This document shows positions 17,341 to 25,224 of a stretch of 51,015 nt of DNA, piece by piece. Source of the DNA: JAICTV01 sp035634055 (GTDB taxonomy: Bacteria > Planctomycetota > Phycisphaerae > Tepidisphaerales > Tepidisphaeraceae). The DNA lies in assembly GCA_035634055.1 (NCBI GenBank), contig DASQDR010000049.1, positions 1-51,015 of the forward strand. Direction: 5' to 3'. The notes beneath the pieces are model-generated. The model had not been told where the DNA came from. It did no database searches and saw only the letters and a list, made by a program, of their open reading frames with translations. The first letter of the stretch is position 1, and each line of letters opens with the position of its first letter. Position numbers and translations under genes: made by a program.

Positions 17341-18990
17341 ATGTCCCCAATCAACCACTGGCTCCTGACGATCCTGATTTTCCTGCCGATGGCCGGGGCG
17401 GTGCTGGTGTTGCTGGCGCGGGACCGCGACGCGGTGCGATGGACGGCGCTGGGCACCTGCATCGTCACGTTCGCACTGTCGCTGCTGCTGTTCGCGACGT
17501 TCAAGTGGGGCCTGACCGGGCCTTACGCGTACGCGCAGGTGGGGGCGGACGGCGCGTACGTCGCCGGCACCGGCACCGTGCAGATGGTGCAGGAGGCGAA
17601 CTGGATCCCCGCGTTCGACATCAAGTACAAGGTTGGCATCGACGGGCTGTCGTTCCCGCTGGTCATCCTCAGCACCTTCATCTGCGTGCTCGCCTGCGTC
17701 GCCTCGTGGAACATCGACAAGATGCTCAAGGGGTACATGGCCCTGTTCCTGTTCCTCGAGACCGGCATCCTCGGGGTCTTCCTGTCGCTCGACTTCTTCC
17801 TGTTCTACGTCTTCTTCGAGGTGTCGCTGCTGCCGATGTACTTCCTGATCGGCATCTGGGGCGGGCCGCGGAAAGAGTACGCGGCGATCAAGTTCTTCCT
17901 CTACACGCTGGTCGGATCGATCGGGTTGCTGATCGTGCTGATCGGCACGTACCTCTACAGCCGCGGGATGCCGGGCGCGCCGAACGGCACGTTCGACCTC
18001 GTCCGCCTGGCTTCGCCCGAGGCGCAGGCGCACCTGGGGCAGGGGATCGGGGCGGCGACGGCGCTGGCCAAGACGTTCTTCCTGCTGGCGATGCTCGGCT
18101 TCCTGATCAAGGTGCCGGCCGTCCCGTTCCACACCTGGCTGCCGGACGCGCACGTGGAGGCGCCGACGCCGATCAGCATGATCCTGGCCGCCATCCTGCT
18201 GAAAATGGGCGGGTACGGCATTTTCCGCATCGCCTACCCGCTGTTTCCCGAGGCCGCCAAGTCGCTCTGGCTGCTGGTGGCGCTCATCGGGGTGGTCAGC
18301 ATCATTTACGGCGCGCTGTGCGCCATGAGCCAGACGGATTTCAAGAAGCTGGTCGCCTACTCCAGCGTCTCGCACATGGGGTTCGTGGTGCTGGGGGCGG
18401 CGATGATGACTGACGCCGCCTTCAACGGCGCGCTGTTCATGATGGTCGCCCACGGCATCACCAGCGCGATGATGTTCTTCATCGTCGGCGTGATCTACGA
18501 GCGGGCGCACCACCGCGAGATCGCCCGCTTCGGCGGGCTGGCGACCACGATGCCGCAGTACTGGGCCTTCTCCACCGTCGGCTTCTTCGCCAACCTCGGG
18601 CTACCGGGGCTCTGCGGATTCATCGGCGAGGTGATGGTCCTGCTCGGCGCGTTCCAGGCCGCCCGCAACGACTCGATCCTCATGACCAGCGGCTACGCCG
18701 GCAAGGGGACGATCCTCACCCTGGCGGTGATCGCCTGCTTCGGCGTCATCCTCACCGCCGGCTACATGCTCGACACGATGCGCAAGGTCTTCTTCGGCCC
18801 CGAGAAGCCGGAGTACCGCGGCTTCAGCGAAGTGAACAGCCGCGAGGTCACCGTGCTGACGCCGCTGACGGTGATGGCGATCGCGCTGGGCGTGTTGCCG
18901 ACGCTGACCTTCTTCGTGTTCACGCAAAGCACGGTGGACGCGCTGTTCGGGCTGTTCCGGGGGGTCGGCGGCGCAGTGGCGGGGCTGTGA
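17341..18990 (+). CDS. nuoM: NADH-quinone oxidoreductase subunit M (NuoM)
   Basis: 549 residues from ATG 17341. NuoM is the middle antiporter-like proton pump. Signatures: YKVGIDGLSFPLVILSTF, VFFEVSLLPMYFLIGIWGG with the conserved glutamate, KVPAVPFHTWLPDAHVEAPT with the conserved lysine, PISMILAAILLKMGGYG, DFKKLVAYSSVSHMGFV, and HGITSAMMFFIVGVIYER. Length is slightly above the usual 480-530. There is no Shine-Dalgarno at all, because the heptamer array runs up to the start codon. Thirteen bases downstream begins a toxin gene rather than nuoN. Confidence 0.95.
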   Translation: MSPINHWLLTILIFLPMAGAVLVLLARDRDAVRWTALGTCIVTFALSLLLFATFKWGLTGPYAYAQVGADGAYVAGTGTVQMVQEANWIPAFDIKYKVGIDGLSFPLVILSTFICVLACVASWNIDKMLKGYMALFLFLETGILGVFLSLDFFLFYVFFEVSLLPMYFLIGIWGGPRKEYAAIKFFLYTLVGSIGLLIVLIGTYLYSRGMPGAPNGTFDLVRLASPEAQAHLGQGIGAATALAKTFFLLAMLGFLIKVPAVPFHTWLPDAHVEAPTPISMILAAILLKMGGYGIFRIAYPLFPEAAKSLWLLVALIGVVSIIYGALCAMSQTDFKKLVAYSSVSHMGFVVLGAAMMTDAAFNGALFMMVAHGITSAMMFFIVGVIYERAHHREIARFGGLATTMPQYWAFSTVGFFANLGLPGLCGFIGEVMVLLGAFQAARNDSILMTSGYAGKGTILTLAVIACFGVILTAGYMLDTMRKVFFGPEKPEYRGFSEVNSREVTVLTPLTVMAIALGVLPTLTFFVFTQSTVDALFGLFRGVGGAVAGL

Positions 18991-19003
18991 CGGACGCGCG
19001 CCG

Positions 19004-19255
19004 ATGCTCTACCAGGTCGAGTTTCGTCCGCGGGCGGTTCGCGATCTTCAGGGCCTTGATCCCCAGGTGCGCCGTCGTGTGCTGGCGAAGATCCGCTCGA
19101 TGTCCGACGACCTCGCGGGCGACGTGAAGCGGCTGACCACCTTCACGCCGGAGTACCGGCTGCGCGTCGGCGACTGGCGGGTGCTGTTCGAGGTGGCGGA
19201 CCAGCGGATCATCGTGCACCGCGTCCGCCGGCGCGATGCCGCTTATGATGGGTGA
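19004..19255 (+). CDS. RelE/ParE-superfamily toxin of a type II toxin-antitoxin pair
   Basis: 83 residues, ATG 19004, 13 bases after the nuoM stop. The pattern MLYQVEFRPRAVRDLQGLDP ... RRRVLAKIRSM ... LTTFTPEYRLRVGDWRVLFEV ... IIVHRVRRRDAAYD is that of the RelE/ParE fold: an N-terminal strand, two helices and a C-terminal sheet ending in the conserved YR-x(4)-W-R and H-x-x-x-R segments. RelE members cut mRNA on the ribosome and ParE members poison gyrase; the sequence alone does not say which. The toxin precedes the antitoxin. It sits inside the nuo operon. Confidence 0.88.
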   Translation: MLYQVEFRPRAVRDLQGLDPQVRRRVLAKIRSMSDDLAGDVKRLTTFTPEYRLRVGDWRVLFEVADQRIIVHRVRRRDAAYDG

Positions 19256-19271
19256 CACGAGGAGTCGGCGC

Positions 19272-19481
19272 ATGACGTTGCACCCCCAGATCATTCGCAA
19301 GGACGGCAAGGAGCAGTTCGTGGTCCTGCCGTACGAGGAGTTCCTCGCCATCCAGGAGCGCCTTGAGGACGCCGAGGACGTGCTTGCTCTGCGCGCGGCG
19401 AAGCAGGCCGACACGGGCGAGCCCTCGCTGTCGCTCGATGACGTGGAGCGAAGGTTCGGCGCTGCGGATCATCAGGAATAA
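19272..19481 (+). CDS. Phd/YefM-type antitoxin
   Basis: 69 residues from ATG 19272, chosen over an in-frame ATG at 19236 because GAGGAG (19259-19264) lies seven bases upstream. The sequence starts TLHPQIIRKDGKEQFVVLPY then EEFLAIQERLEDAEDVLALR, matching short Phd/YefM-like antitoxins: a small N-terminal sheet, an acidic helix, and a C-terminal tail that wraps the toxin. The gap to the toxin gene is 16 bases. Its last codons (CAGGAATAA) carry the AGGA that serves as the Shine-Dalgarno of nuoN, whose ATG is three bases after the stop, so nuoN translation is probably coupled to this gene. Confidence 0.85.
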   Translation: MTLHPQIIRKDGKEQFVVLPYEEFLAIQERLEDAEDVLALRAAKQADTGEPSLSLDDVERRFGAADHQE

Positions 19482-19484
19482 CCC

Positions 19485-21200
19485 ATGCTGATCGGCCTTG
19501 CCGCAATCGGTCTCCCCTTCATCCCCGGCTGGGCGCAGCTTCGCCCGTTCGTGGGGGACCTGATCCTCATCGGTGCCACGGTCGCGGTCCTGCTCGCGCC
19601 GTTCTTCGCCGTGCGGCGGACGAACCTGACCTGCGCGATCGTCGCCCTGGCGGGCGTGGCGCTGGCGTTCGCGGCGCAGCTCGCGGTGGTGCTCGCCGGC
19701 GGCGACGACGGGCTGCACTTTCGCGGCATCCTGGTGGCCGACCCGTTCGGCGGGATGTGGAAGCTGCTGCTGCTGCTGTTCGTCGCCGGCGTCATCCTCA
19801 TGTGGTTCACCACCTCCGCCCAGGCGATGCACGAGGGGGACGGACCGGAGTATTTCACGCTGCTGCTCGCCGCCACGCTCGGCATGTCGCTGATGGCTTC
19901 CACCACGAACCTGCTGATGCTCTTCCTGGCCGTCGAGATGGCGTCGCTGCCCAGCTACGTGCTGGCGGGCTTTCGCAAGACGCACCGCATCGGGGCCGAG
20001 GCGTCGCTCAAGTACGTGCTGTTCGGGGCGGCGACGGCGGCGGTCATGGTCTTCGGGCTGACCTACCTCTACGGCCTCTACGGCTCGCTCCAGCTCGAGG
20101 AGATCGCCGCCCGCATCGGGCAGACCACCGCCGCCGCCGGCATCGGCGGGCAGGCGCTGCTCGCGGTGGCGATGGCGGGTCTGCTGGTCGGCATCGGCTT
20201 CAAGATCTCCGCCGTCCCGCTCCACTTCTGGTGCCCGGACGTGTTCGAGGGCGCGACGATCGACGTCACCACGTTCCTCTCCGTCGCCTCGAAGGGAGCC
20301 GCCCTGGTGCTGCTGTTGCGCGTCGTCACCACGCTGGCGCAGGGCCTGGGGTTCCAGGGCAATGCCGGCGTCTCGCTCACGACGCTGGCGGCGGTGATCG
20401 GCGTGATGGGGGCGGTGACCGCCACCGTCGGGAACCTCGGCGCGCTTGTCCAGAACAACATCAAGCGGCTGCTCGCCTACAGCTCGATCGCCCACGCCGG
20501 CTACATGCTCTGCGCCGTCTCGCTGCTGGTCCGGAACAAGGCGGTGCTGGTGGACAACGGCGGGCTGTCCGCGCCGGCGCAGGCGATCCTGCTCTACCTC
20601 GCGGTCTACCTGTTCATGAACCTCGGCGCGTTTACCGTGGCGGGCCTGATTTGGCGGCAGACGGGCAGCGAGGACGTCAACGACTACGCCGCCCTCTGGC
20701 GACGCTCGCCGGTGGCGGCGGCGTGCATGACCGCCTTCATGTTCAGCCTGATCGGCCTGCCCCCCTTCGCCGGCTTCGCCGCCAAGTTCAACCTCATGTG
20801 GGCGCTGGGGAGCAACGGCGGGTGGTGGTGGTGGCTCGTTGCGGTCATCGGGGCAAACACGATTTTCAGCCTGTACTACTACGTGCGGATCGTGAAGATC
20901 ATGTACCTCAGCCCAAGCGACGCCGCCGCCGTGCCGGTCAACCCGCTGGGGCTCGGGCTCGCGGTCGCATGCGCGGCGGCTCTGCTGCTGATGTTCGTCG
21001 GCTACGGCCCGCTCGGCCGGGTCACCACCGACTACGGGCGGCTGTACCTGACGACCGCCGCCGCCGCAACGACTACACCCGCATCGGCGGCGCCCGCCGC
21101 GCCGTCGGGCAGTCCGACCACAGCACCGGCGCCTGGTGGTGGCGGCGGCGGCGGGGCAGCGCCCACCACGCAAACGGCGATGGCGCCGGGGCAGCGCTAA
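19485..21200 (+). CDS. nuoN: NADH-quinone oxidoreductase subunit N (NuoN)
   Basis: 571 residues from ATG 19485, with AGGA in the end of the antitoxin gene. NuoN is the antiporter-like pump nearest to NuoJ/K. Visible hallmarks: MLFLAVEMASLPSYVLAGFR with the helix-5 glutamate, GIGFKISAVPLHFWCPDVFE with the conserved lysine, TTFLSVASKGAALVLLLR, and NNIKRLLAYSSIAHAGYMLC. The core ends near residue 515, and a Thr/Ala/Pro/Gly-rich tail of about 55 residues has no counterpart in typical NuoN. It is the last nuo gene here; nuoA-G and nuoI must lie elsewhere if complex I is complete. Confidence 0.94.
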   Translation: MLIGLAAIGLPFIPGWAQLRPFVGDLILIGATVAVLLAPFFAVRRTNLTCAIVALAGVALAFAAQLAVVLAGGDDGLHFRGILVADPFGGMWKLLLLLFVAGVILMWFTTSAQAMHEGDGPEYFTLLLAATLGMSLMASTTNLLMLFLAVEMASLPSYVLAGFRKTHRIGAEASLKYVLFGAATAAVMVFGLTYLYGLYGSLQLEEIAARIGQTTAAAGIGGQALLAVAMAGLLVGIGFKISAVPLHFWCPDVFEGATIDVTTFLSVASKGAALVLLLRVVTTLAQGLGFQGNAGVSLTTLAAVIGVMGAVTATVGNLGALVQNNIKRLLAYSSIAHAGYMLCAVSLLVRNKAVLVDNGGLSAPAQAILLYLAVYLFMNLGAFTVAGLIWRQTGSEDVNDYAALWRRSPVAAACMTAFMFSLIGLPPFAGFAAKFNLMWALGSNGGWWWWLVAVIGANTIFSLYYYVRIVKIMYLSPSDAAAVPVNPLGLGLAVACAAALLLMFVGYGPLGRVTTDYGRLYLTTAAAATTTPASAAPAAPSGSPTTAPAPGGGGGGGAAPTTQTAMAPGQR

Positions 21201-21275
21201 GATGAACACACGACGCGACCGGCGACCCGAGCGACCCCCGCGACCGCGACGACGCACCGCACCCAGGCCCACACC

Positions 21276-21812
21276 ATGACCGCCGCCGCCGCACCCGTCG
21301 CCGTCATCGACCTCGTCACCAGCCTGCTGGAGGCGACGGTCAACAGCGTCTTTCGCTTCATCGCCAACGGCTCGCCGTACCTCAGCCGCGCCACGGTGGA
21401 GGTCCGCCGCCCGCTCCAGGAGATGACCGCCGCCAACCACCGCCGCGCCGCCGAGCTGGCGCGGCTGGTCGAGTCGATCGGCGGCACGCCGACCGTCCGC
21501 GCGGCCACGCGCTCGGAGGAGCAGTACCTGGCCTATCTGTCGCTGAAGTTCCTGCTCCCCAAGCTGGTGGACGAGAAGCGGCTGTGCGTGCAGCGGTACG
21601 AAAACGCGCTGGACGGCGTGAAGCACCTGCCGCGCGTGCCCGACGAGGTGCCGGCGATGCTCAACGCCCACCTGGGCGAGCAGCGCGCCGAGCTGGCGGC
21701 GCTGGAAACCGCCGCCGCCCACGTCGCCGCCAACAAGAACGGCCACAAGGACCCGTCGCAGCCCGCCCGCGGGACGAAGCGCGGGTCCGACGCCGGTCCG
21801 AGCGCGGGGTAA
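21276..21812 (+). CDS. Hypothetical helical protein, possibly ferritin-like
   Basis: 178 residues from ATG 21276, 75 bases after nuoN. The first 145 residues look like four long amphipathic helices: DLVTSLLEATVNSVFRFIA, a second segment ending ELARLVESIGGTP, EEQYLAYLSLKFLLPKLVDE, and a fourth around RVPDEVPAMLNAHLGEQRAE. The GGTP turn after helix two is common in ferritin-like families such as DUF2383 and Dps-like proteins. The spaced Glu/His needed for a di-iron site are not clear. The C-terminus is a short charged tail. No Shine-Dalgarno was seen. It may be co-transcribed with nuo; its function is unknown. It converges on livF with four bases between the stops. Confidence 0.6.
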   Translation: MTAAAAPVAVIDLVTSLLEATVNSVFRFIANGSPYLSRATVEVRRPLQEMTAANHRRAAELARLVESIGGTPTVRAATRSEEQYLAYLSLKFLLPKLVDEKRLCVQRYENALDGVKHLPRVPDEVPAMLNAHLGEQRAELAALETAAAHVAANKNGHKDPSQPARGTKRGSDAGPSAG

Positions 21813-21816
21813 ACTG

Positions 21817-22530
21817 TCATCCGCCGAGGTACGCTTTCCTCACCTCCGGGTCCTCCAGCAGTCGCTTGGCGTCATCGCTCTTGATCACCCGGCCGGTCTG
21901 CAGGACGTACGCGCGGTGGGCAAGGGTCAGCGCCATGTGGGCGTTTTGCTCTACGAGGAAGACGGTGGTTCCCTCGGCATTGATGTCGCGGATGATCTGG
22001 AAAATCTTGCGGACGATCAGCGGGGCCAGGCCGAGCGAGGGCTCGTCGAGCAGGAGCAGTTGCGGGCGGGCCATCAGCGCCCGGCCGATGGCGAGCATCT
22101 GCTGCTCGCCGCCGGAAAGCGTCCCCGCCTTCTGATCGCGCCGCTCGGCCAGCACGGGGAAGAGCGCGTAGCAGCGATCGAGCCCCGCGCGCAGCCGCTG
22201 CTTGTCCTGCTCCTGGTAGCCGCCGAGGATGAGGTTTTCCCGCACCGTCAGGTTGGCAAACACCTGCCGCCCCTCCGGCACGTGGCAGACGCCCGCGCGC
22301 ACGATCTCGTGCGGCGGCATTCGGTGCAGCTCGGCGGCGTCGCCGGCAAACGAAATGCTCCCCCGCGTCGGCCGGAGCAGGCCGCTGATCGTGCGCAGCA
22401 GCGTGGTCTTGCCGGCCCCGTTGGAGCCGATCAACGTGACGATCTCGCCGCGGTTGATCTCCAGCGAGACATCGTGCAGTGCGACGATCCCGCCGTAGCG
22501 CACCTGGAGGTTTTGCACCGAAAGCAGCAC
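21817..22530 (-). CDS. livF: Branched-chain amino acid-type ABC transporter ATP-binding protein LivF
   Basis: 237 residues from GTG 22530, which starts two bases after the upstream stop; a TTG at 22548 would overlap that gene. ABC ATPase with Walker A GSNGAGKTT, a Q-loop region, signature LSGGEQQMLAIGRAL and Walker B LLLLDEPSLGLAP. The short LivF form (~235 residues, HVPEGRQVFANLTVRENL) separates it from LivG. It pairs with LivG to drive import through LivH/LivM. Last gene of the operon livK-livH-livM-livG-(small membrane protein)-livF. Confidence 0.92.
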   Translation of the reverse strand: MLLSVQNLQVRYGGIVALHDVSLEINRGEIVTLIGSNGAGKTTLLRTISGLLRPTRGSISFAGDAAELHRMPPHEIVRAGVCHVPEGRQVFANLTVRENLILGGYQEQDKQRLRAGLDRCYALFPVLAERRDQKAGTLSGGEQQMLAIGRALMARPQLLLLDEPSLGLAPLIVRKIFQIIRDINAEGTTVFLVEQNAHMALTLAHRAYVLQTGRVIKSDDAKRLLEDPEVRKAYLGG

Positions 22531-22532
22531 GA

Positions 22533-22931
22533 TTAGATGCGCTCCCAAGCCGACCCGGCCGGTGGCGTTGACGGGGGCGCTAACGGCGGAGCCGAGGGGG
22601 GCGGCGGGATCGCGGGCGCGGACGAATCACTGCGGCCTCGCCCCCGCCTGCTCTCGTGGAGGAAGAAGCTGACCTGCGCCGTCACCAGCCCCGCCCAGGC
22701 GAAGTAACGGACGATTCCATCCCGGGCCGCGTAATACCGATTTAACGATTCCGTGGAGACATAGGAGTGGCCGGGGGACCCAAAGCGCGCCGCGTCCGGC
22801 GCCCGCACGCCCGCGACGATGCTGCCGAAGACAAACCCCGCGATCACCCACGTCACCACCACGACCGCGGTGAAAACCGCGTTGCGCGCGTAAGTCAGAA
22901 GCAGGTCCTTCACTTCATCTGGTGTCATCAT
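22533..22931 (-). CDS. Small membrane protein of unknown function within the liv operon
   Basis: 132 residues. Its ATG (22931) overlaps the livG stop by four bases (ATGA), and its stop lies two bases from the livF start, so it is translated as part of the operon. One clear membrane helix lies near residues 17-41 (AVFTAVVVVTWVIAGFVFGS), a probable second near 75-92, and then a Pro/Ser/Ala-rich tail of about 35 residues. I do not recognise a family. Canonical liv operons have no gene here. The coupling argues for expression together with the transporter, perhaps as an accessory subunit (inference). Confidence 0.72.
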   Translation of the reverse strand: MMTPDEVKDLLLTYARNAVFTAVVVVTWVIAGFVFGSIVAGVRAPDAARFGSPGHSYVSTESLNRYYAARDGIVRYFAWAGLVTAQVSFFLHESRRGRGRSDSSAPAIPPPPSAPPLAPPSTPPAGSAWERI

Positions 22932-23692
22932 ACCGGTTCCCCCAGGTAGGCCTCGATCACCTTCGGGTTCTCCTGAACTTCCGTTGGCGAGCCGATGGCG
23001 ATCGTCTCGCCGTGGTCCAGCACCGTGATCCGCTGGCTGATGGACATGACCAGCTTCATGTCGTGCTCGATGAGCCAGACGCCGACGCCGAAGCGGTCGC
23101 GGATGAAGCGGATAAGGCTCATCAGGTCCTGCTTCTCCTGCGGGTTCATGCCGGCGGCGGGCTCGTCGAGCAGGAGGATCTTCGGGTCGGTCGCCAGCGC
23201 GCGGGCGATCTCCAGGCGGCGCTGGTCGCCGTAGGGCAGGTTCTTGGCCAGCAGCTTGGCCTTGGGCTGGAGGTCGAACGTGCGGAGCAGGTCCATGCCG
23301 CGGTCGTAGAAGTCCGCGCGCTGTCGCGCGAAGCGCGGCGACCGCAGCAGCGTCGCCAGCAGCCCGCGCTCCGCCGAGCGGTTGAAGCCGATCACCACGT
23401 TGTCCAGCACCGAGAGGTTCTGGAACAACCGGATGTTCTGGAACGTCCGCGCGACGCCGGCCCGGTTGATGTGCACGGGCGATCGGCCGTCGATCCGCTT
23501 GCCGCCGAGCACGATCTGACCGGCGGTGGGGCGGTAGACGCCGGTGATGACGTTGAAGGCGGTCGTCTTGCCCGCGCCGTTGGGCCCGATCAGCGCGACG
23601 ATCTCGCCGACGTCCACGCCGAAGGAGAAATCGCCCAGCGCCCGCAGGCCGCCGAACCGCACCGAGACGTTTTGCACTTCCAGCAAGGGCAT
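22928..23692 (-). CDS. livG: Branched-chain amino acid-type ABC transporter ATP-binding protein LivG
   Basis: 254 residues from ATG 23692 (MPLLEVQNVSVRFGG). The frame stays open far upstream through livM, but those codons are the alternative frame of livM. Walker A GPNGAGKTT, RAGVARTFQNIRLFQNLSV characteristic of LivG, a signature region LPYGDQRRLEIARAL (less canonical than LSGGQ but usual for LivG) and Walker B ILLLDEPAAGMN are present, ending with the LivG-type IAIGSPTEVQENPKVIEAYL. The gap to livM is 35 bases and no strong Shine-Dalgarno is visible. Confidence 0.93.
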   Translation of the reverse strand: MPLLEVQNVSVRFGGLRALGDFSFGVDVGEIVALIGPNGAGKTTAFNVITGVYRPTAGQIVLGGKRIDGRSPVHINRAGVARTFQNIRLFQNLSVLDNVVIGFNRSAERGLLATLLRSPRFARQRADFYDRGMDLLRTFDLQPKAKLLAKNLPYGDQRRLEIARALATDPKILLLDEPAAGMNPQEKQDLMSLIRFIRDRFGVGVWLIEHDMKLVMSISQRITVLDHGETIAIGSPTEVQENPKVIEAYLGEPV

Positions 23693-23727
23693 GGTGATTC
23701 GTCGCGCGCGGGCGCGTTGCGGTGTCG

Positions 23728-25194
23728 TCAGGAAGCTGTCGCCCCGGCCGCCGGCGCGCCGGGCTCGCGTCTCCAGCGCAAAAAGCTCGGGCGGCGGAAG
23801 CCGAACGCGCCGCCGCGCGCGAGCATGATCAGGATCAGCAGCAGCGAGTAAGCGACCATCCGGTTCTCGCCCACCGCCGCCAGGGAATCCACCAGCCACC
23901 TCGGAAGCTCGGCCGACGTGACGATGCCGATCCAGCTCCCCGGGTCGCGCAAGAACTCCGGCAGCCAGGTCAGCACCGCCGCCGCCGCGATCGCGCCCCA
24001 GACGCTTCCCAGCCCGCCGATCGTGACCATGACGACCACCTCGATCGAGCGGATGAAGCCGAACGCGTTGGGGTTGAGGTAGCCGTCGTAGTGCGCGAAC
24101 AGCCCGCCCGCGACGCCGGCGAAGAACGCGCCGATCACGAACGCCAGCACCTTGTGGTGCGTGGTGTCGATGCCGACGGCGGCGGCGGCGATCTCGTCCT
24201 CGCGCACCGCCGCGATCGCCCGCCCCTTGGCCGAGTGCTGCAACCGCCAGATGGTCATCGTCGTCACCAGCGCGGCGCCGAAGACCCACGGGAAGATGCG
24301 GAACTCCGGCGATTCGCCGCTGCCGACGTTGGAGTAGACGGGCACGCTCAGCCCCGTCGCCCGCCCGAGCGGCTCGGCGTTGGTGATGACGACGCGGATG
24401 ATCTCGGAGAACCCGAGCGTCGCGATCGCCAGGTAGTCGCCGCGCAGGCGCAGCGTCGGCAGGCCGATGAGGAACCCCGCGACGGCCGCGCAGCACGCGC
24501 CGCCGAGCAGCAGCAGCAGGAAGGTGACGGGCTTGCGGCCGGCCTCGGGCAGGTGCCCGTCGACCCACGCCGCCGCCGGCGTGCCGCGCTCAAGGATCCA
24601 CGTGAAGCCGCTTTGGATCCATACGATGAGCCTCGACCAGACGAGGTAGGGCGGCGCGCCCTGGCCGGTCGTCACGCGCGCGGCCATCGAGATGTCCCAG
24701 ACGAACCAGGCGAGCAGCGCCAGCAGGAGCAACAGCGGCGCGCCGCCGTACGCGCGGCGCGACAGCCGCAGCAGCGCGAACAGGCCCCACAGCAGCAGCC
24801 CGATCGTCCCGAGCGTGACGAACAGCGCAACGTAGAACAGCAGCACCGCGCCGGGGTCGTGAAGCTCGTTTGAGTAAGCCGTCGCCGGATACCCGGCCAT
24901 GTACGCCCCGACGGCCATGAACCCCGCGTGGCCGAGGGAGAACTGACCGCTGATCCCGTTGATGAGCTGGAGCGAGACGGCCAGCACCACGTTGATGCCG
25001 ATCAGCATCAGGATGCGCGCGTAGTAGGGGTCGAGCCGGTCGGGATTCTCCGCGTACCACGAGATCGGCACGAGCAGCGCGAGCAGCGCCAGCACCAGCG
25101 CGTTGGTGCGCAGCGTGTAGAACCAGAACGACTTGCCCGAGCGCTGCGGCGGCAGCGGGAAGTCTTCCTGAAGCGTGGTGGTCGAGCTGGTCAT
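23728..25194 (-). CDS. livM: Branched-chain amino acid-type ABC transporter permease LivM, extended form
   Basis: 488 residues from ATG 25194. Permease signatures: GLNVVLAVSLQ-like GINVVLAVSLQLINGISGQF with SLGHAGFMAVGAYMAG, then LRLRGDYLAIATLGFSEIIR and the EAA-like loop GRAIAAVREDEIAAAAVGI, followed by KVLAFVIGAFFAGVAGGLFA. LivM is usually 300-420 residues. The excess is between about residues 125 and 230, where an extra hydrophobic stretch (APLLLLLALLAWFVWDI) and a soluble-looking loop are inserted. It forms the translocation pore with LivH. The gap to livH is 30 bases. Confidence 0.93.
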   Translation of the reverse strand: MTSSTTTLQEDFPLPPQRSGKSFWFYTLRTNALVLALLALLVPISWYAENPDRLDPYYARILMLIGINVVLAVSLQLINGISGQFSLGHAGFMAVGAYMAGYPATAYSNELHDPGAVLLFYVALFVTLGTIGLLLWGLFALLRLSRRAYGGAPLLLLLALLAWFVWDISMAARVTTGQGAPPYLVWSRLIVWIQSGFTWILERGTPAAAWVDGHLPEAGRKPVTFLLLLLGGACCAAVAGFLIGLPTLRLRGDYLAIATLGFSEIIRVVITNAEPLGRATGLSVPVYSNVGSGESPEFRIFPWVFGAALVTTMTIWRLQHSAKGRAIAAVREDEIAAAAVGIDTTHHKVLAFVIGAFFAGVAGGLFAHYDGYLNPNAFGFIRSIEVVVMVTIGGLGSVWGAIAAAAVLTWLPEFLRDPGSWIGIVTSAELPRWLVDSLAAVGENRMVAYSLLLILIMLARGGAFGFRRPSFLRWRREPGAPAAGATAS

Positions 25195-25224
25195 CGGGAA
25201 ACTGTCGCTCGCGCGCGCGGCGGC

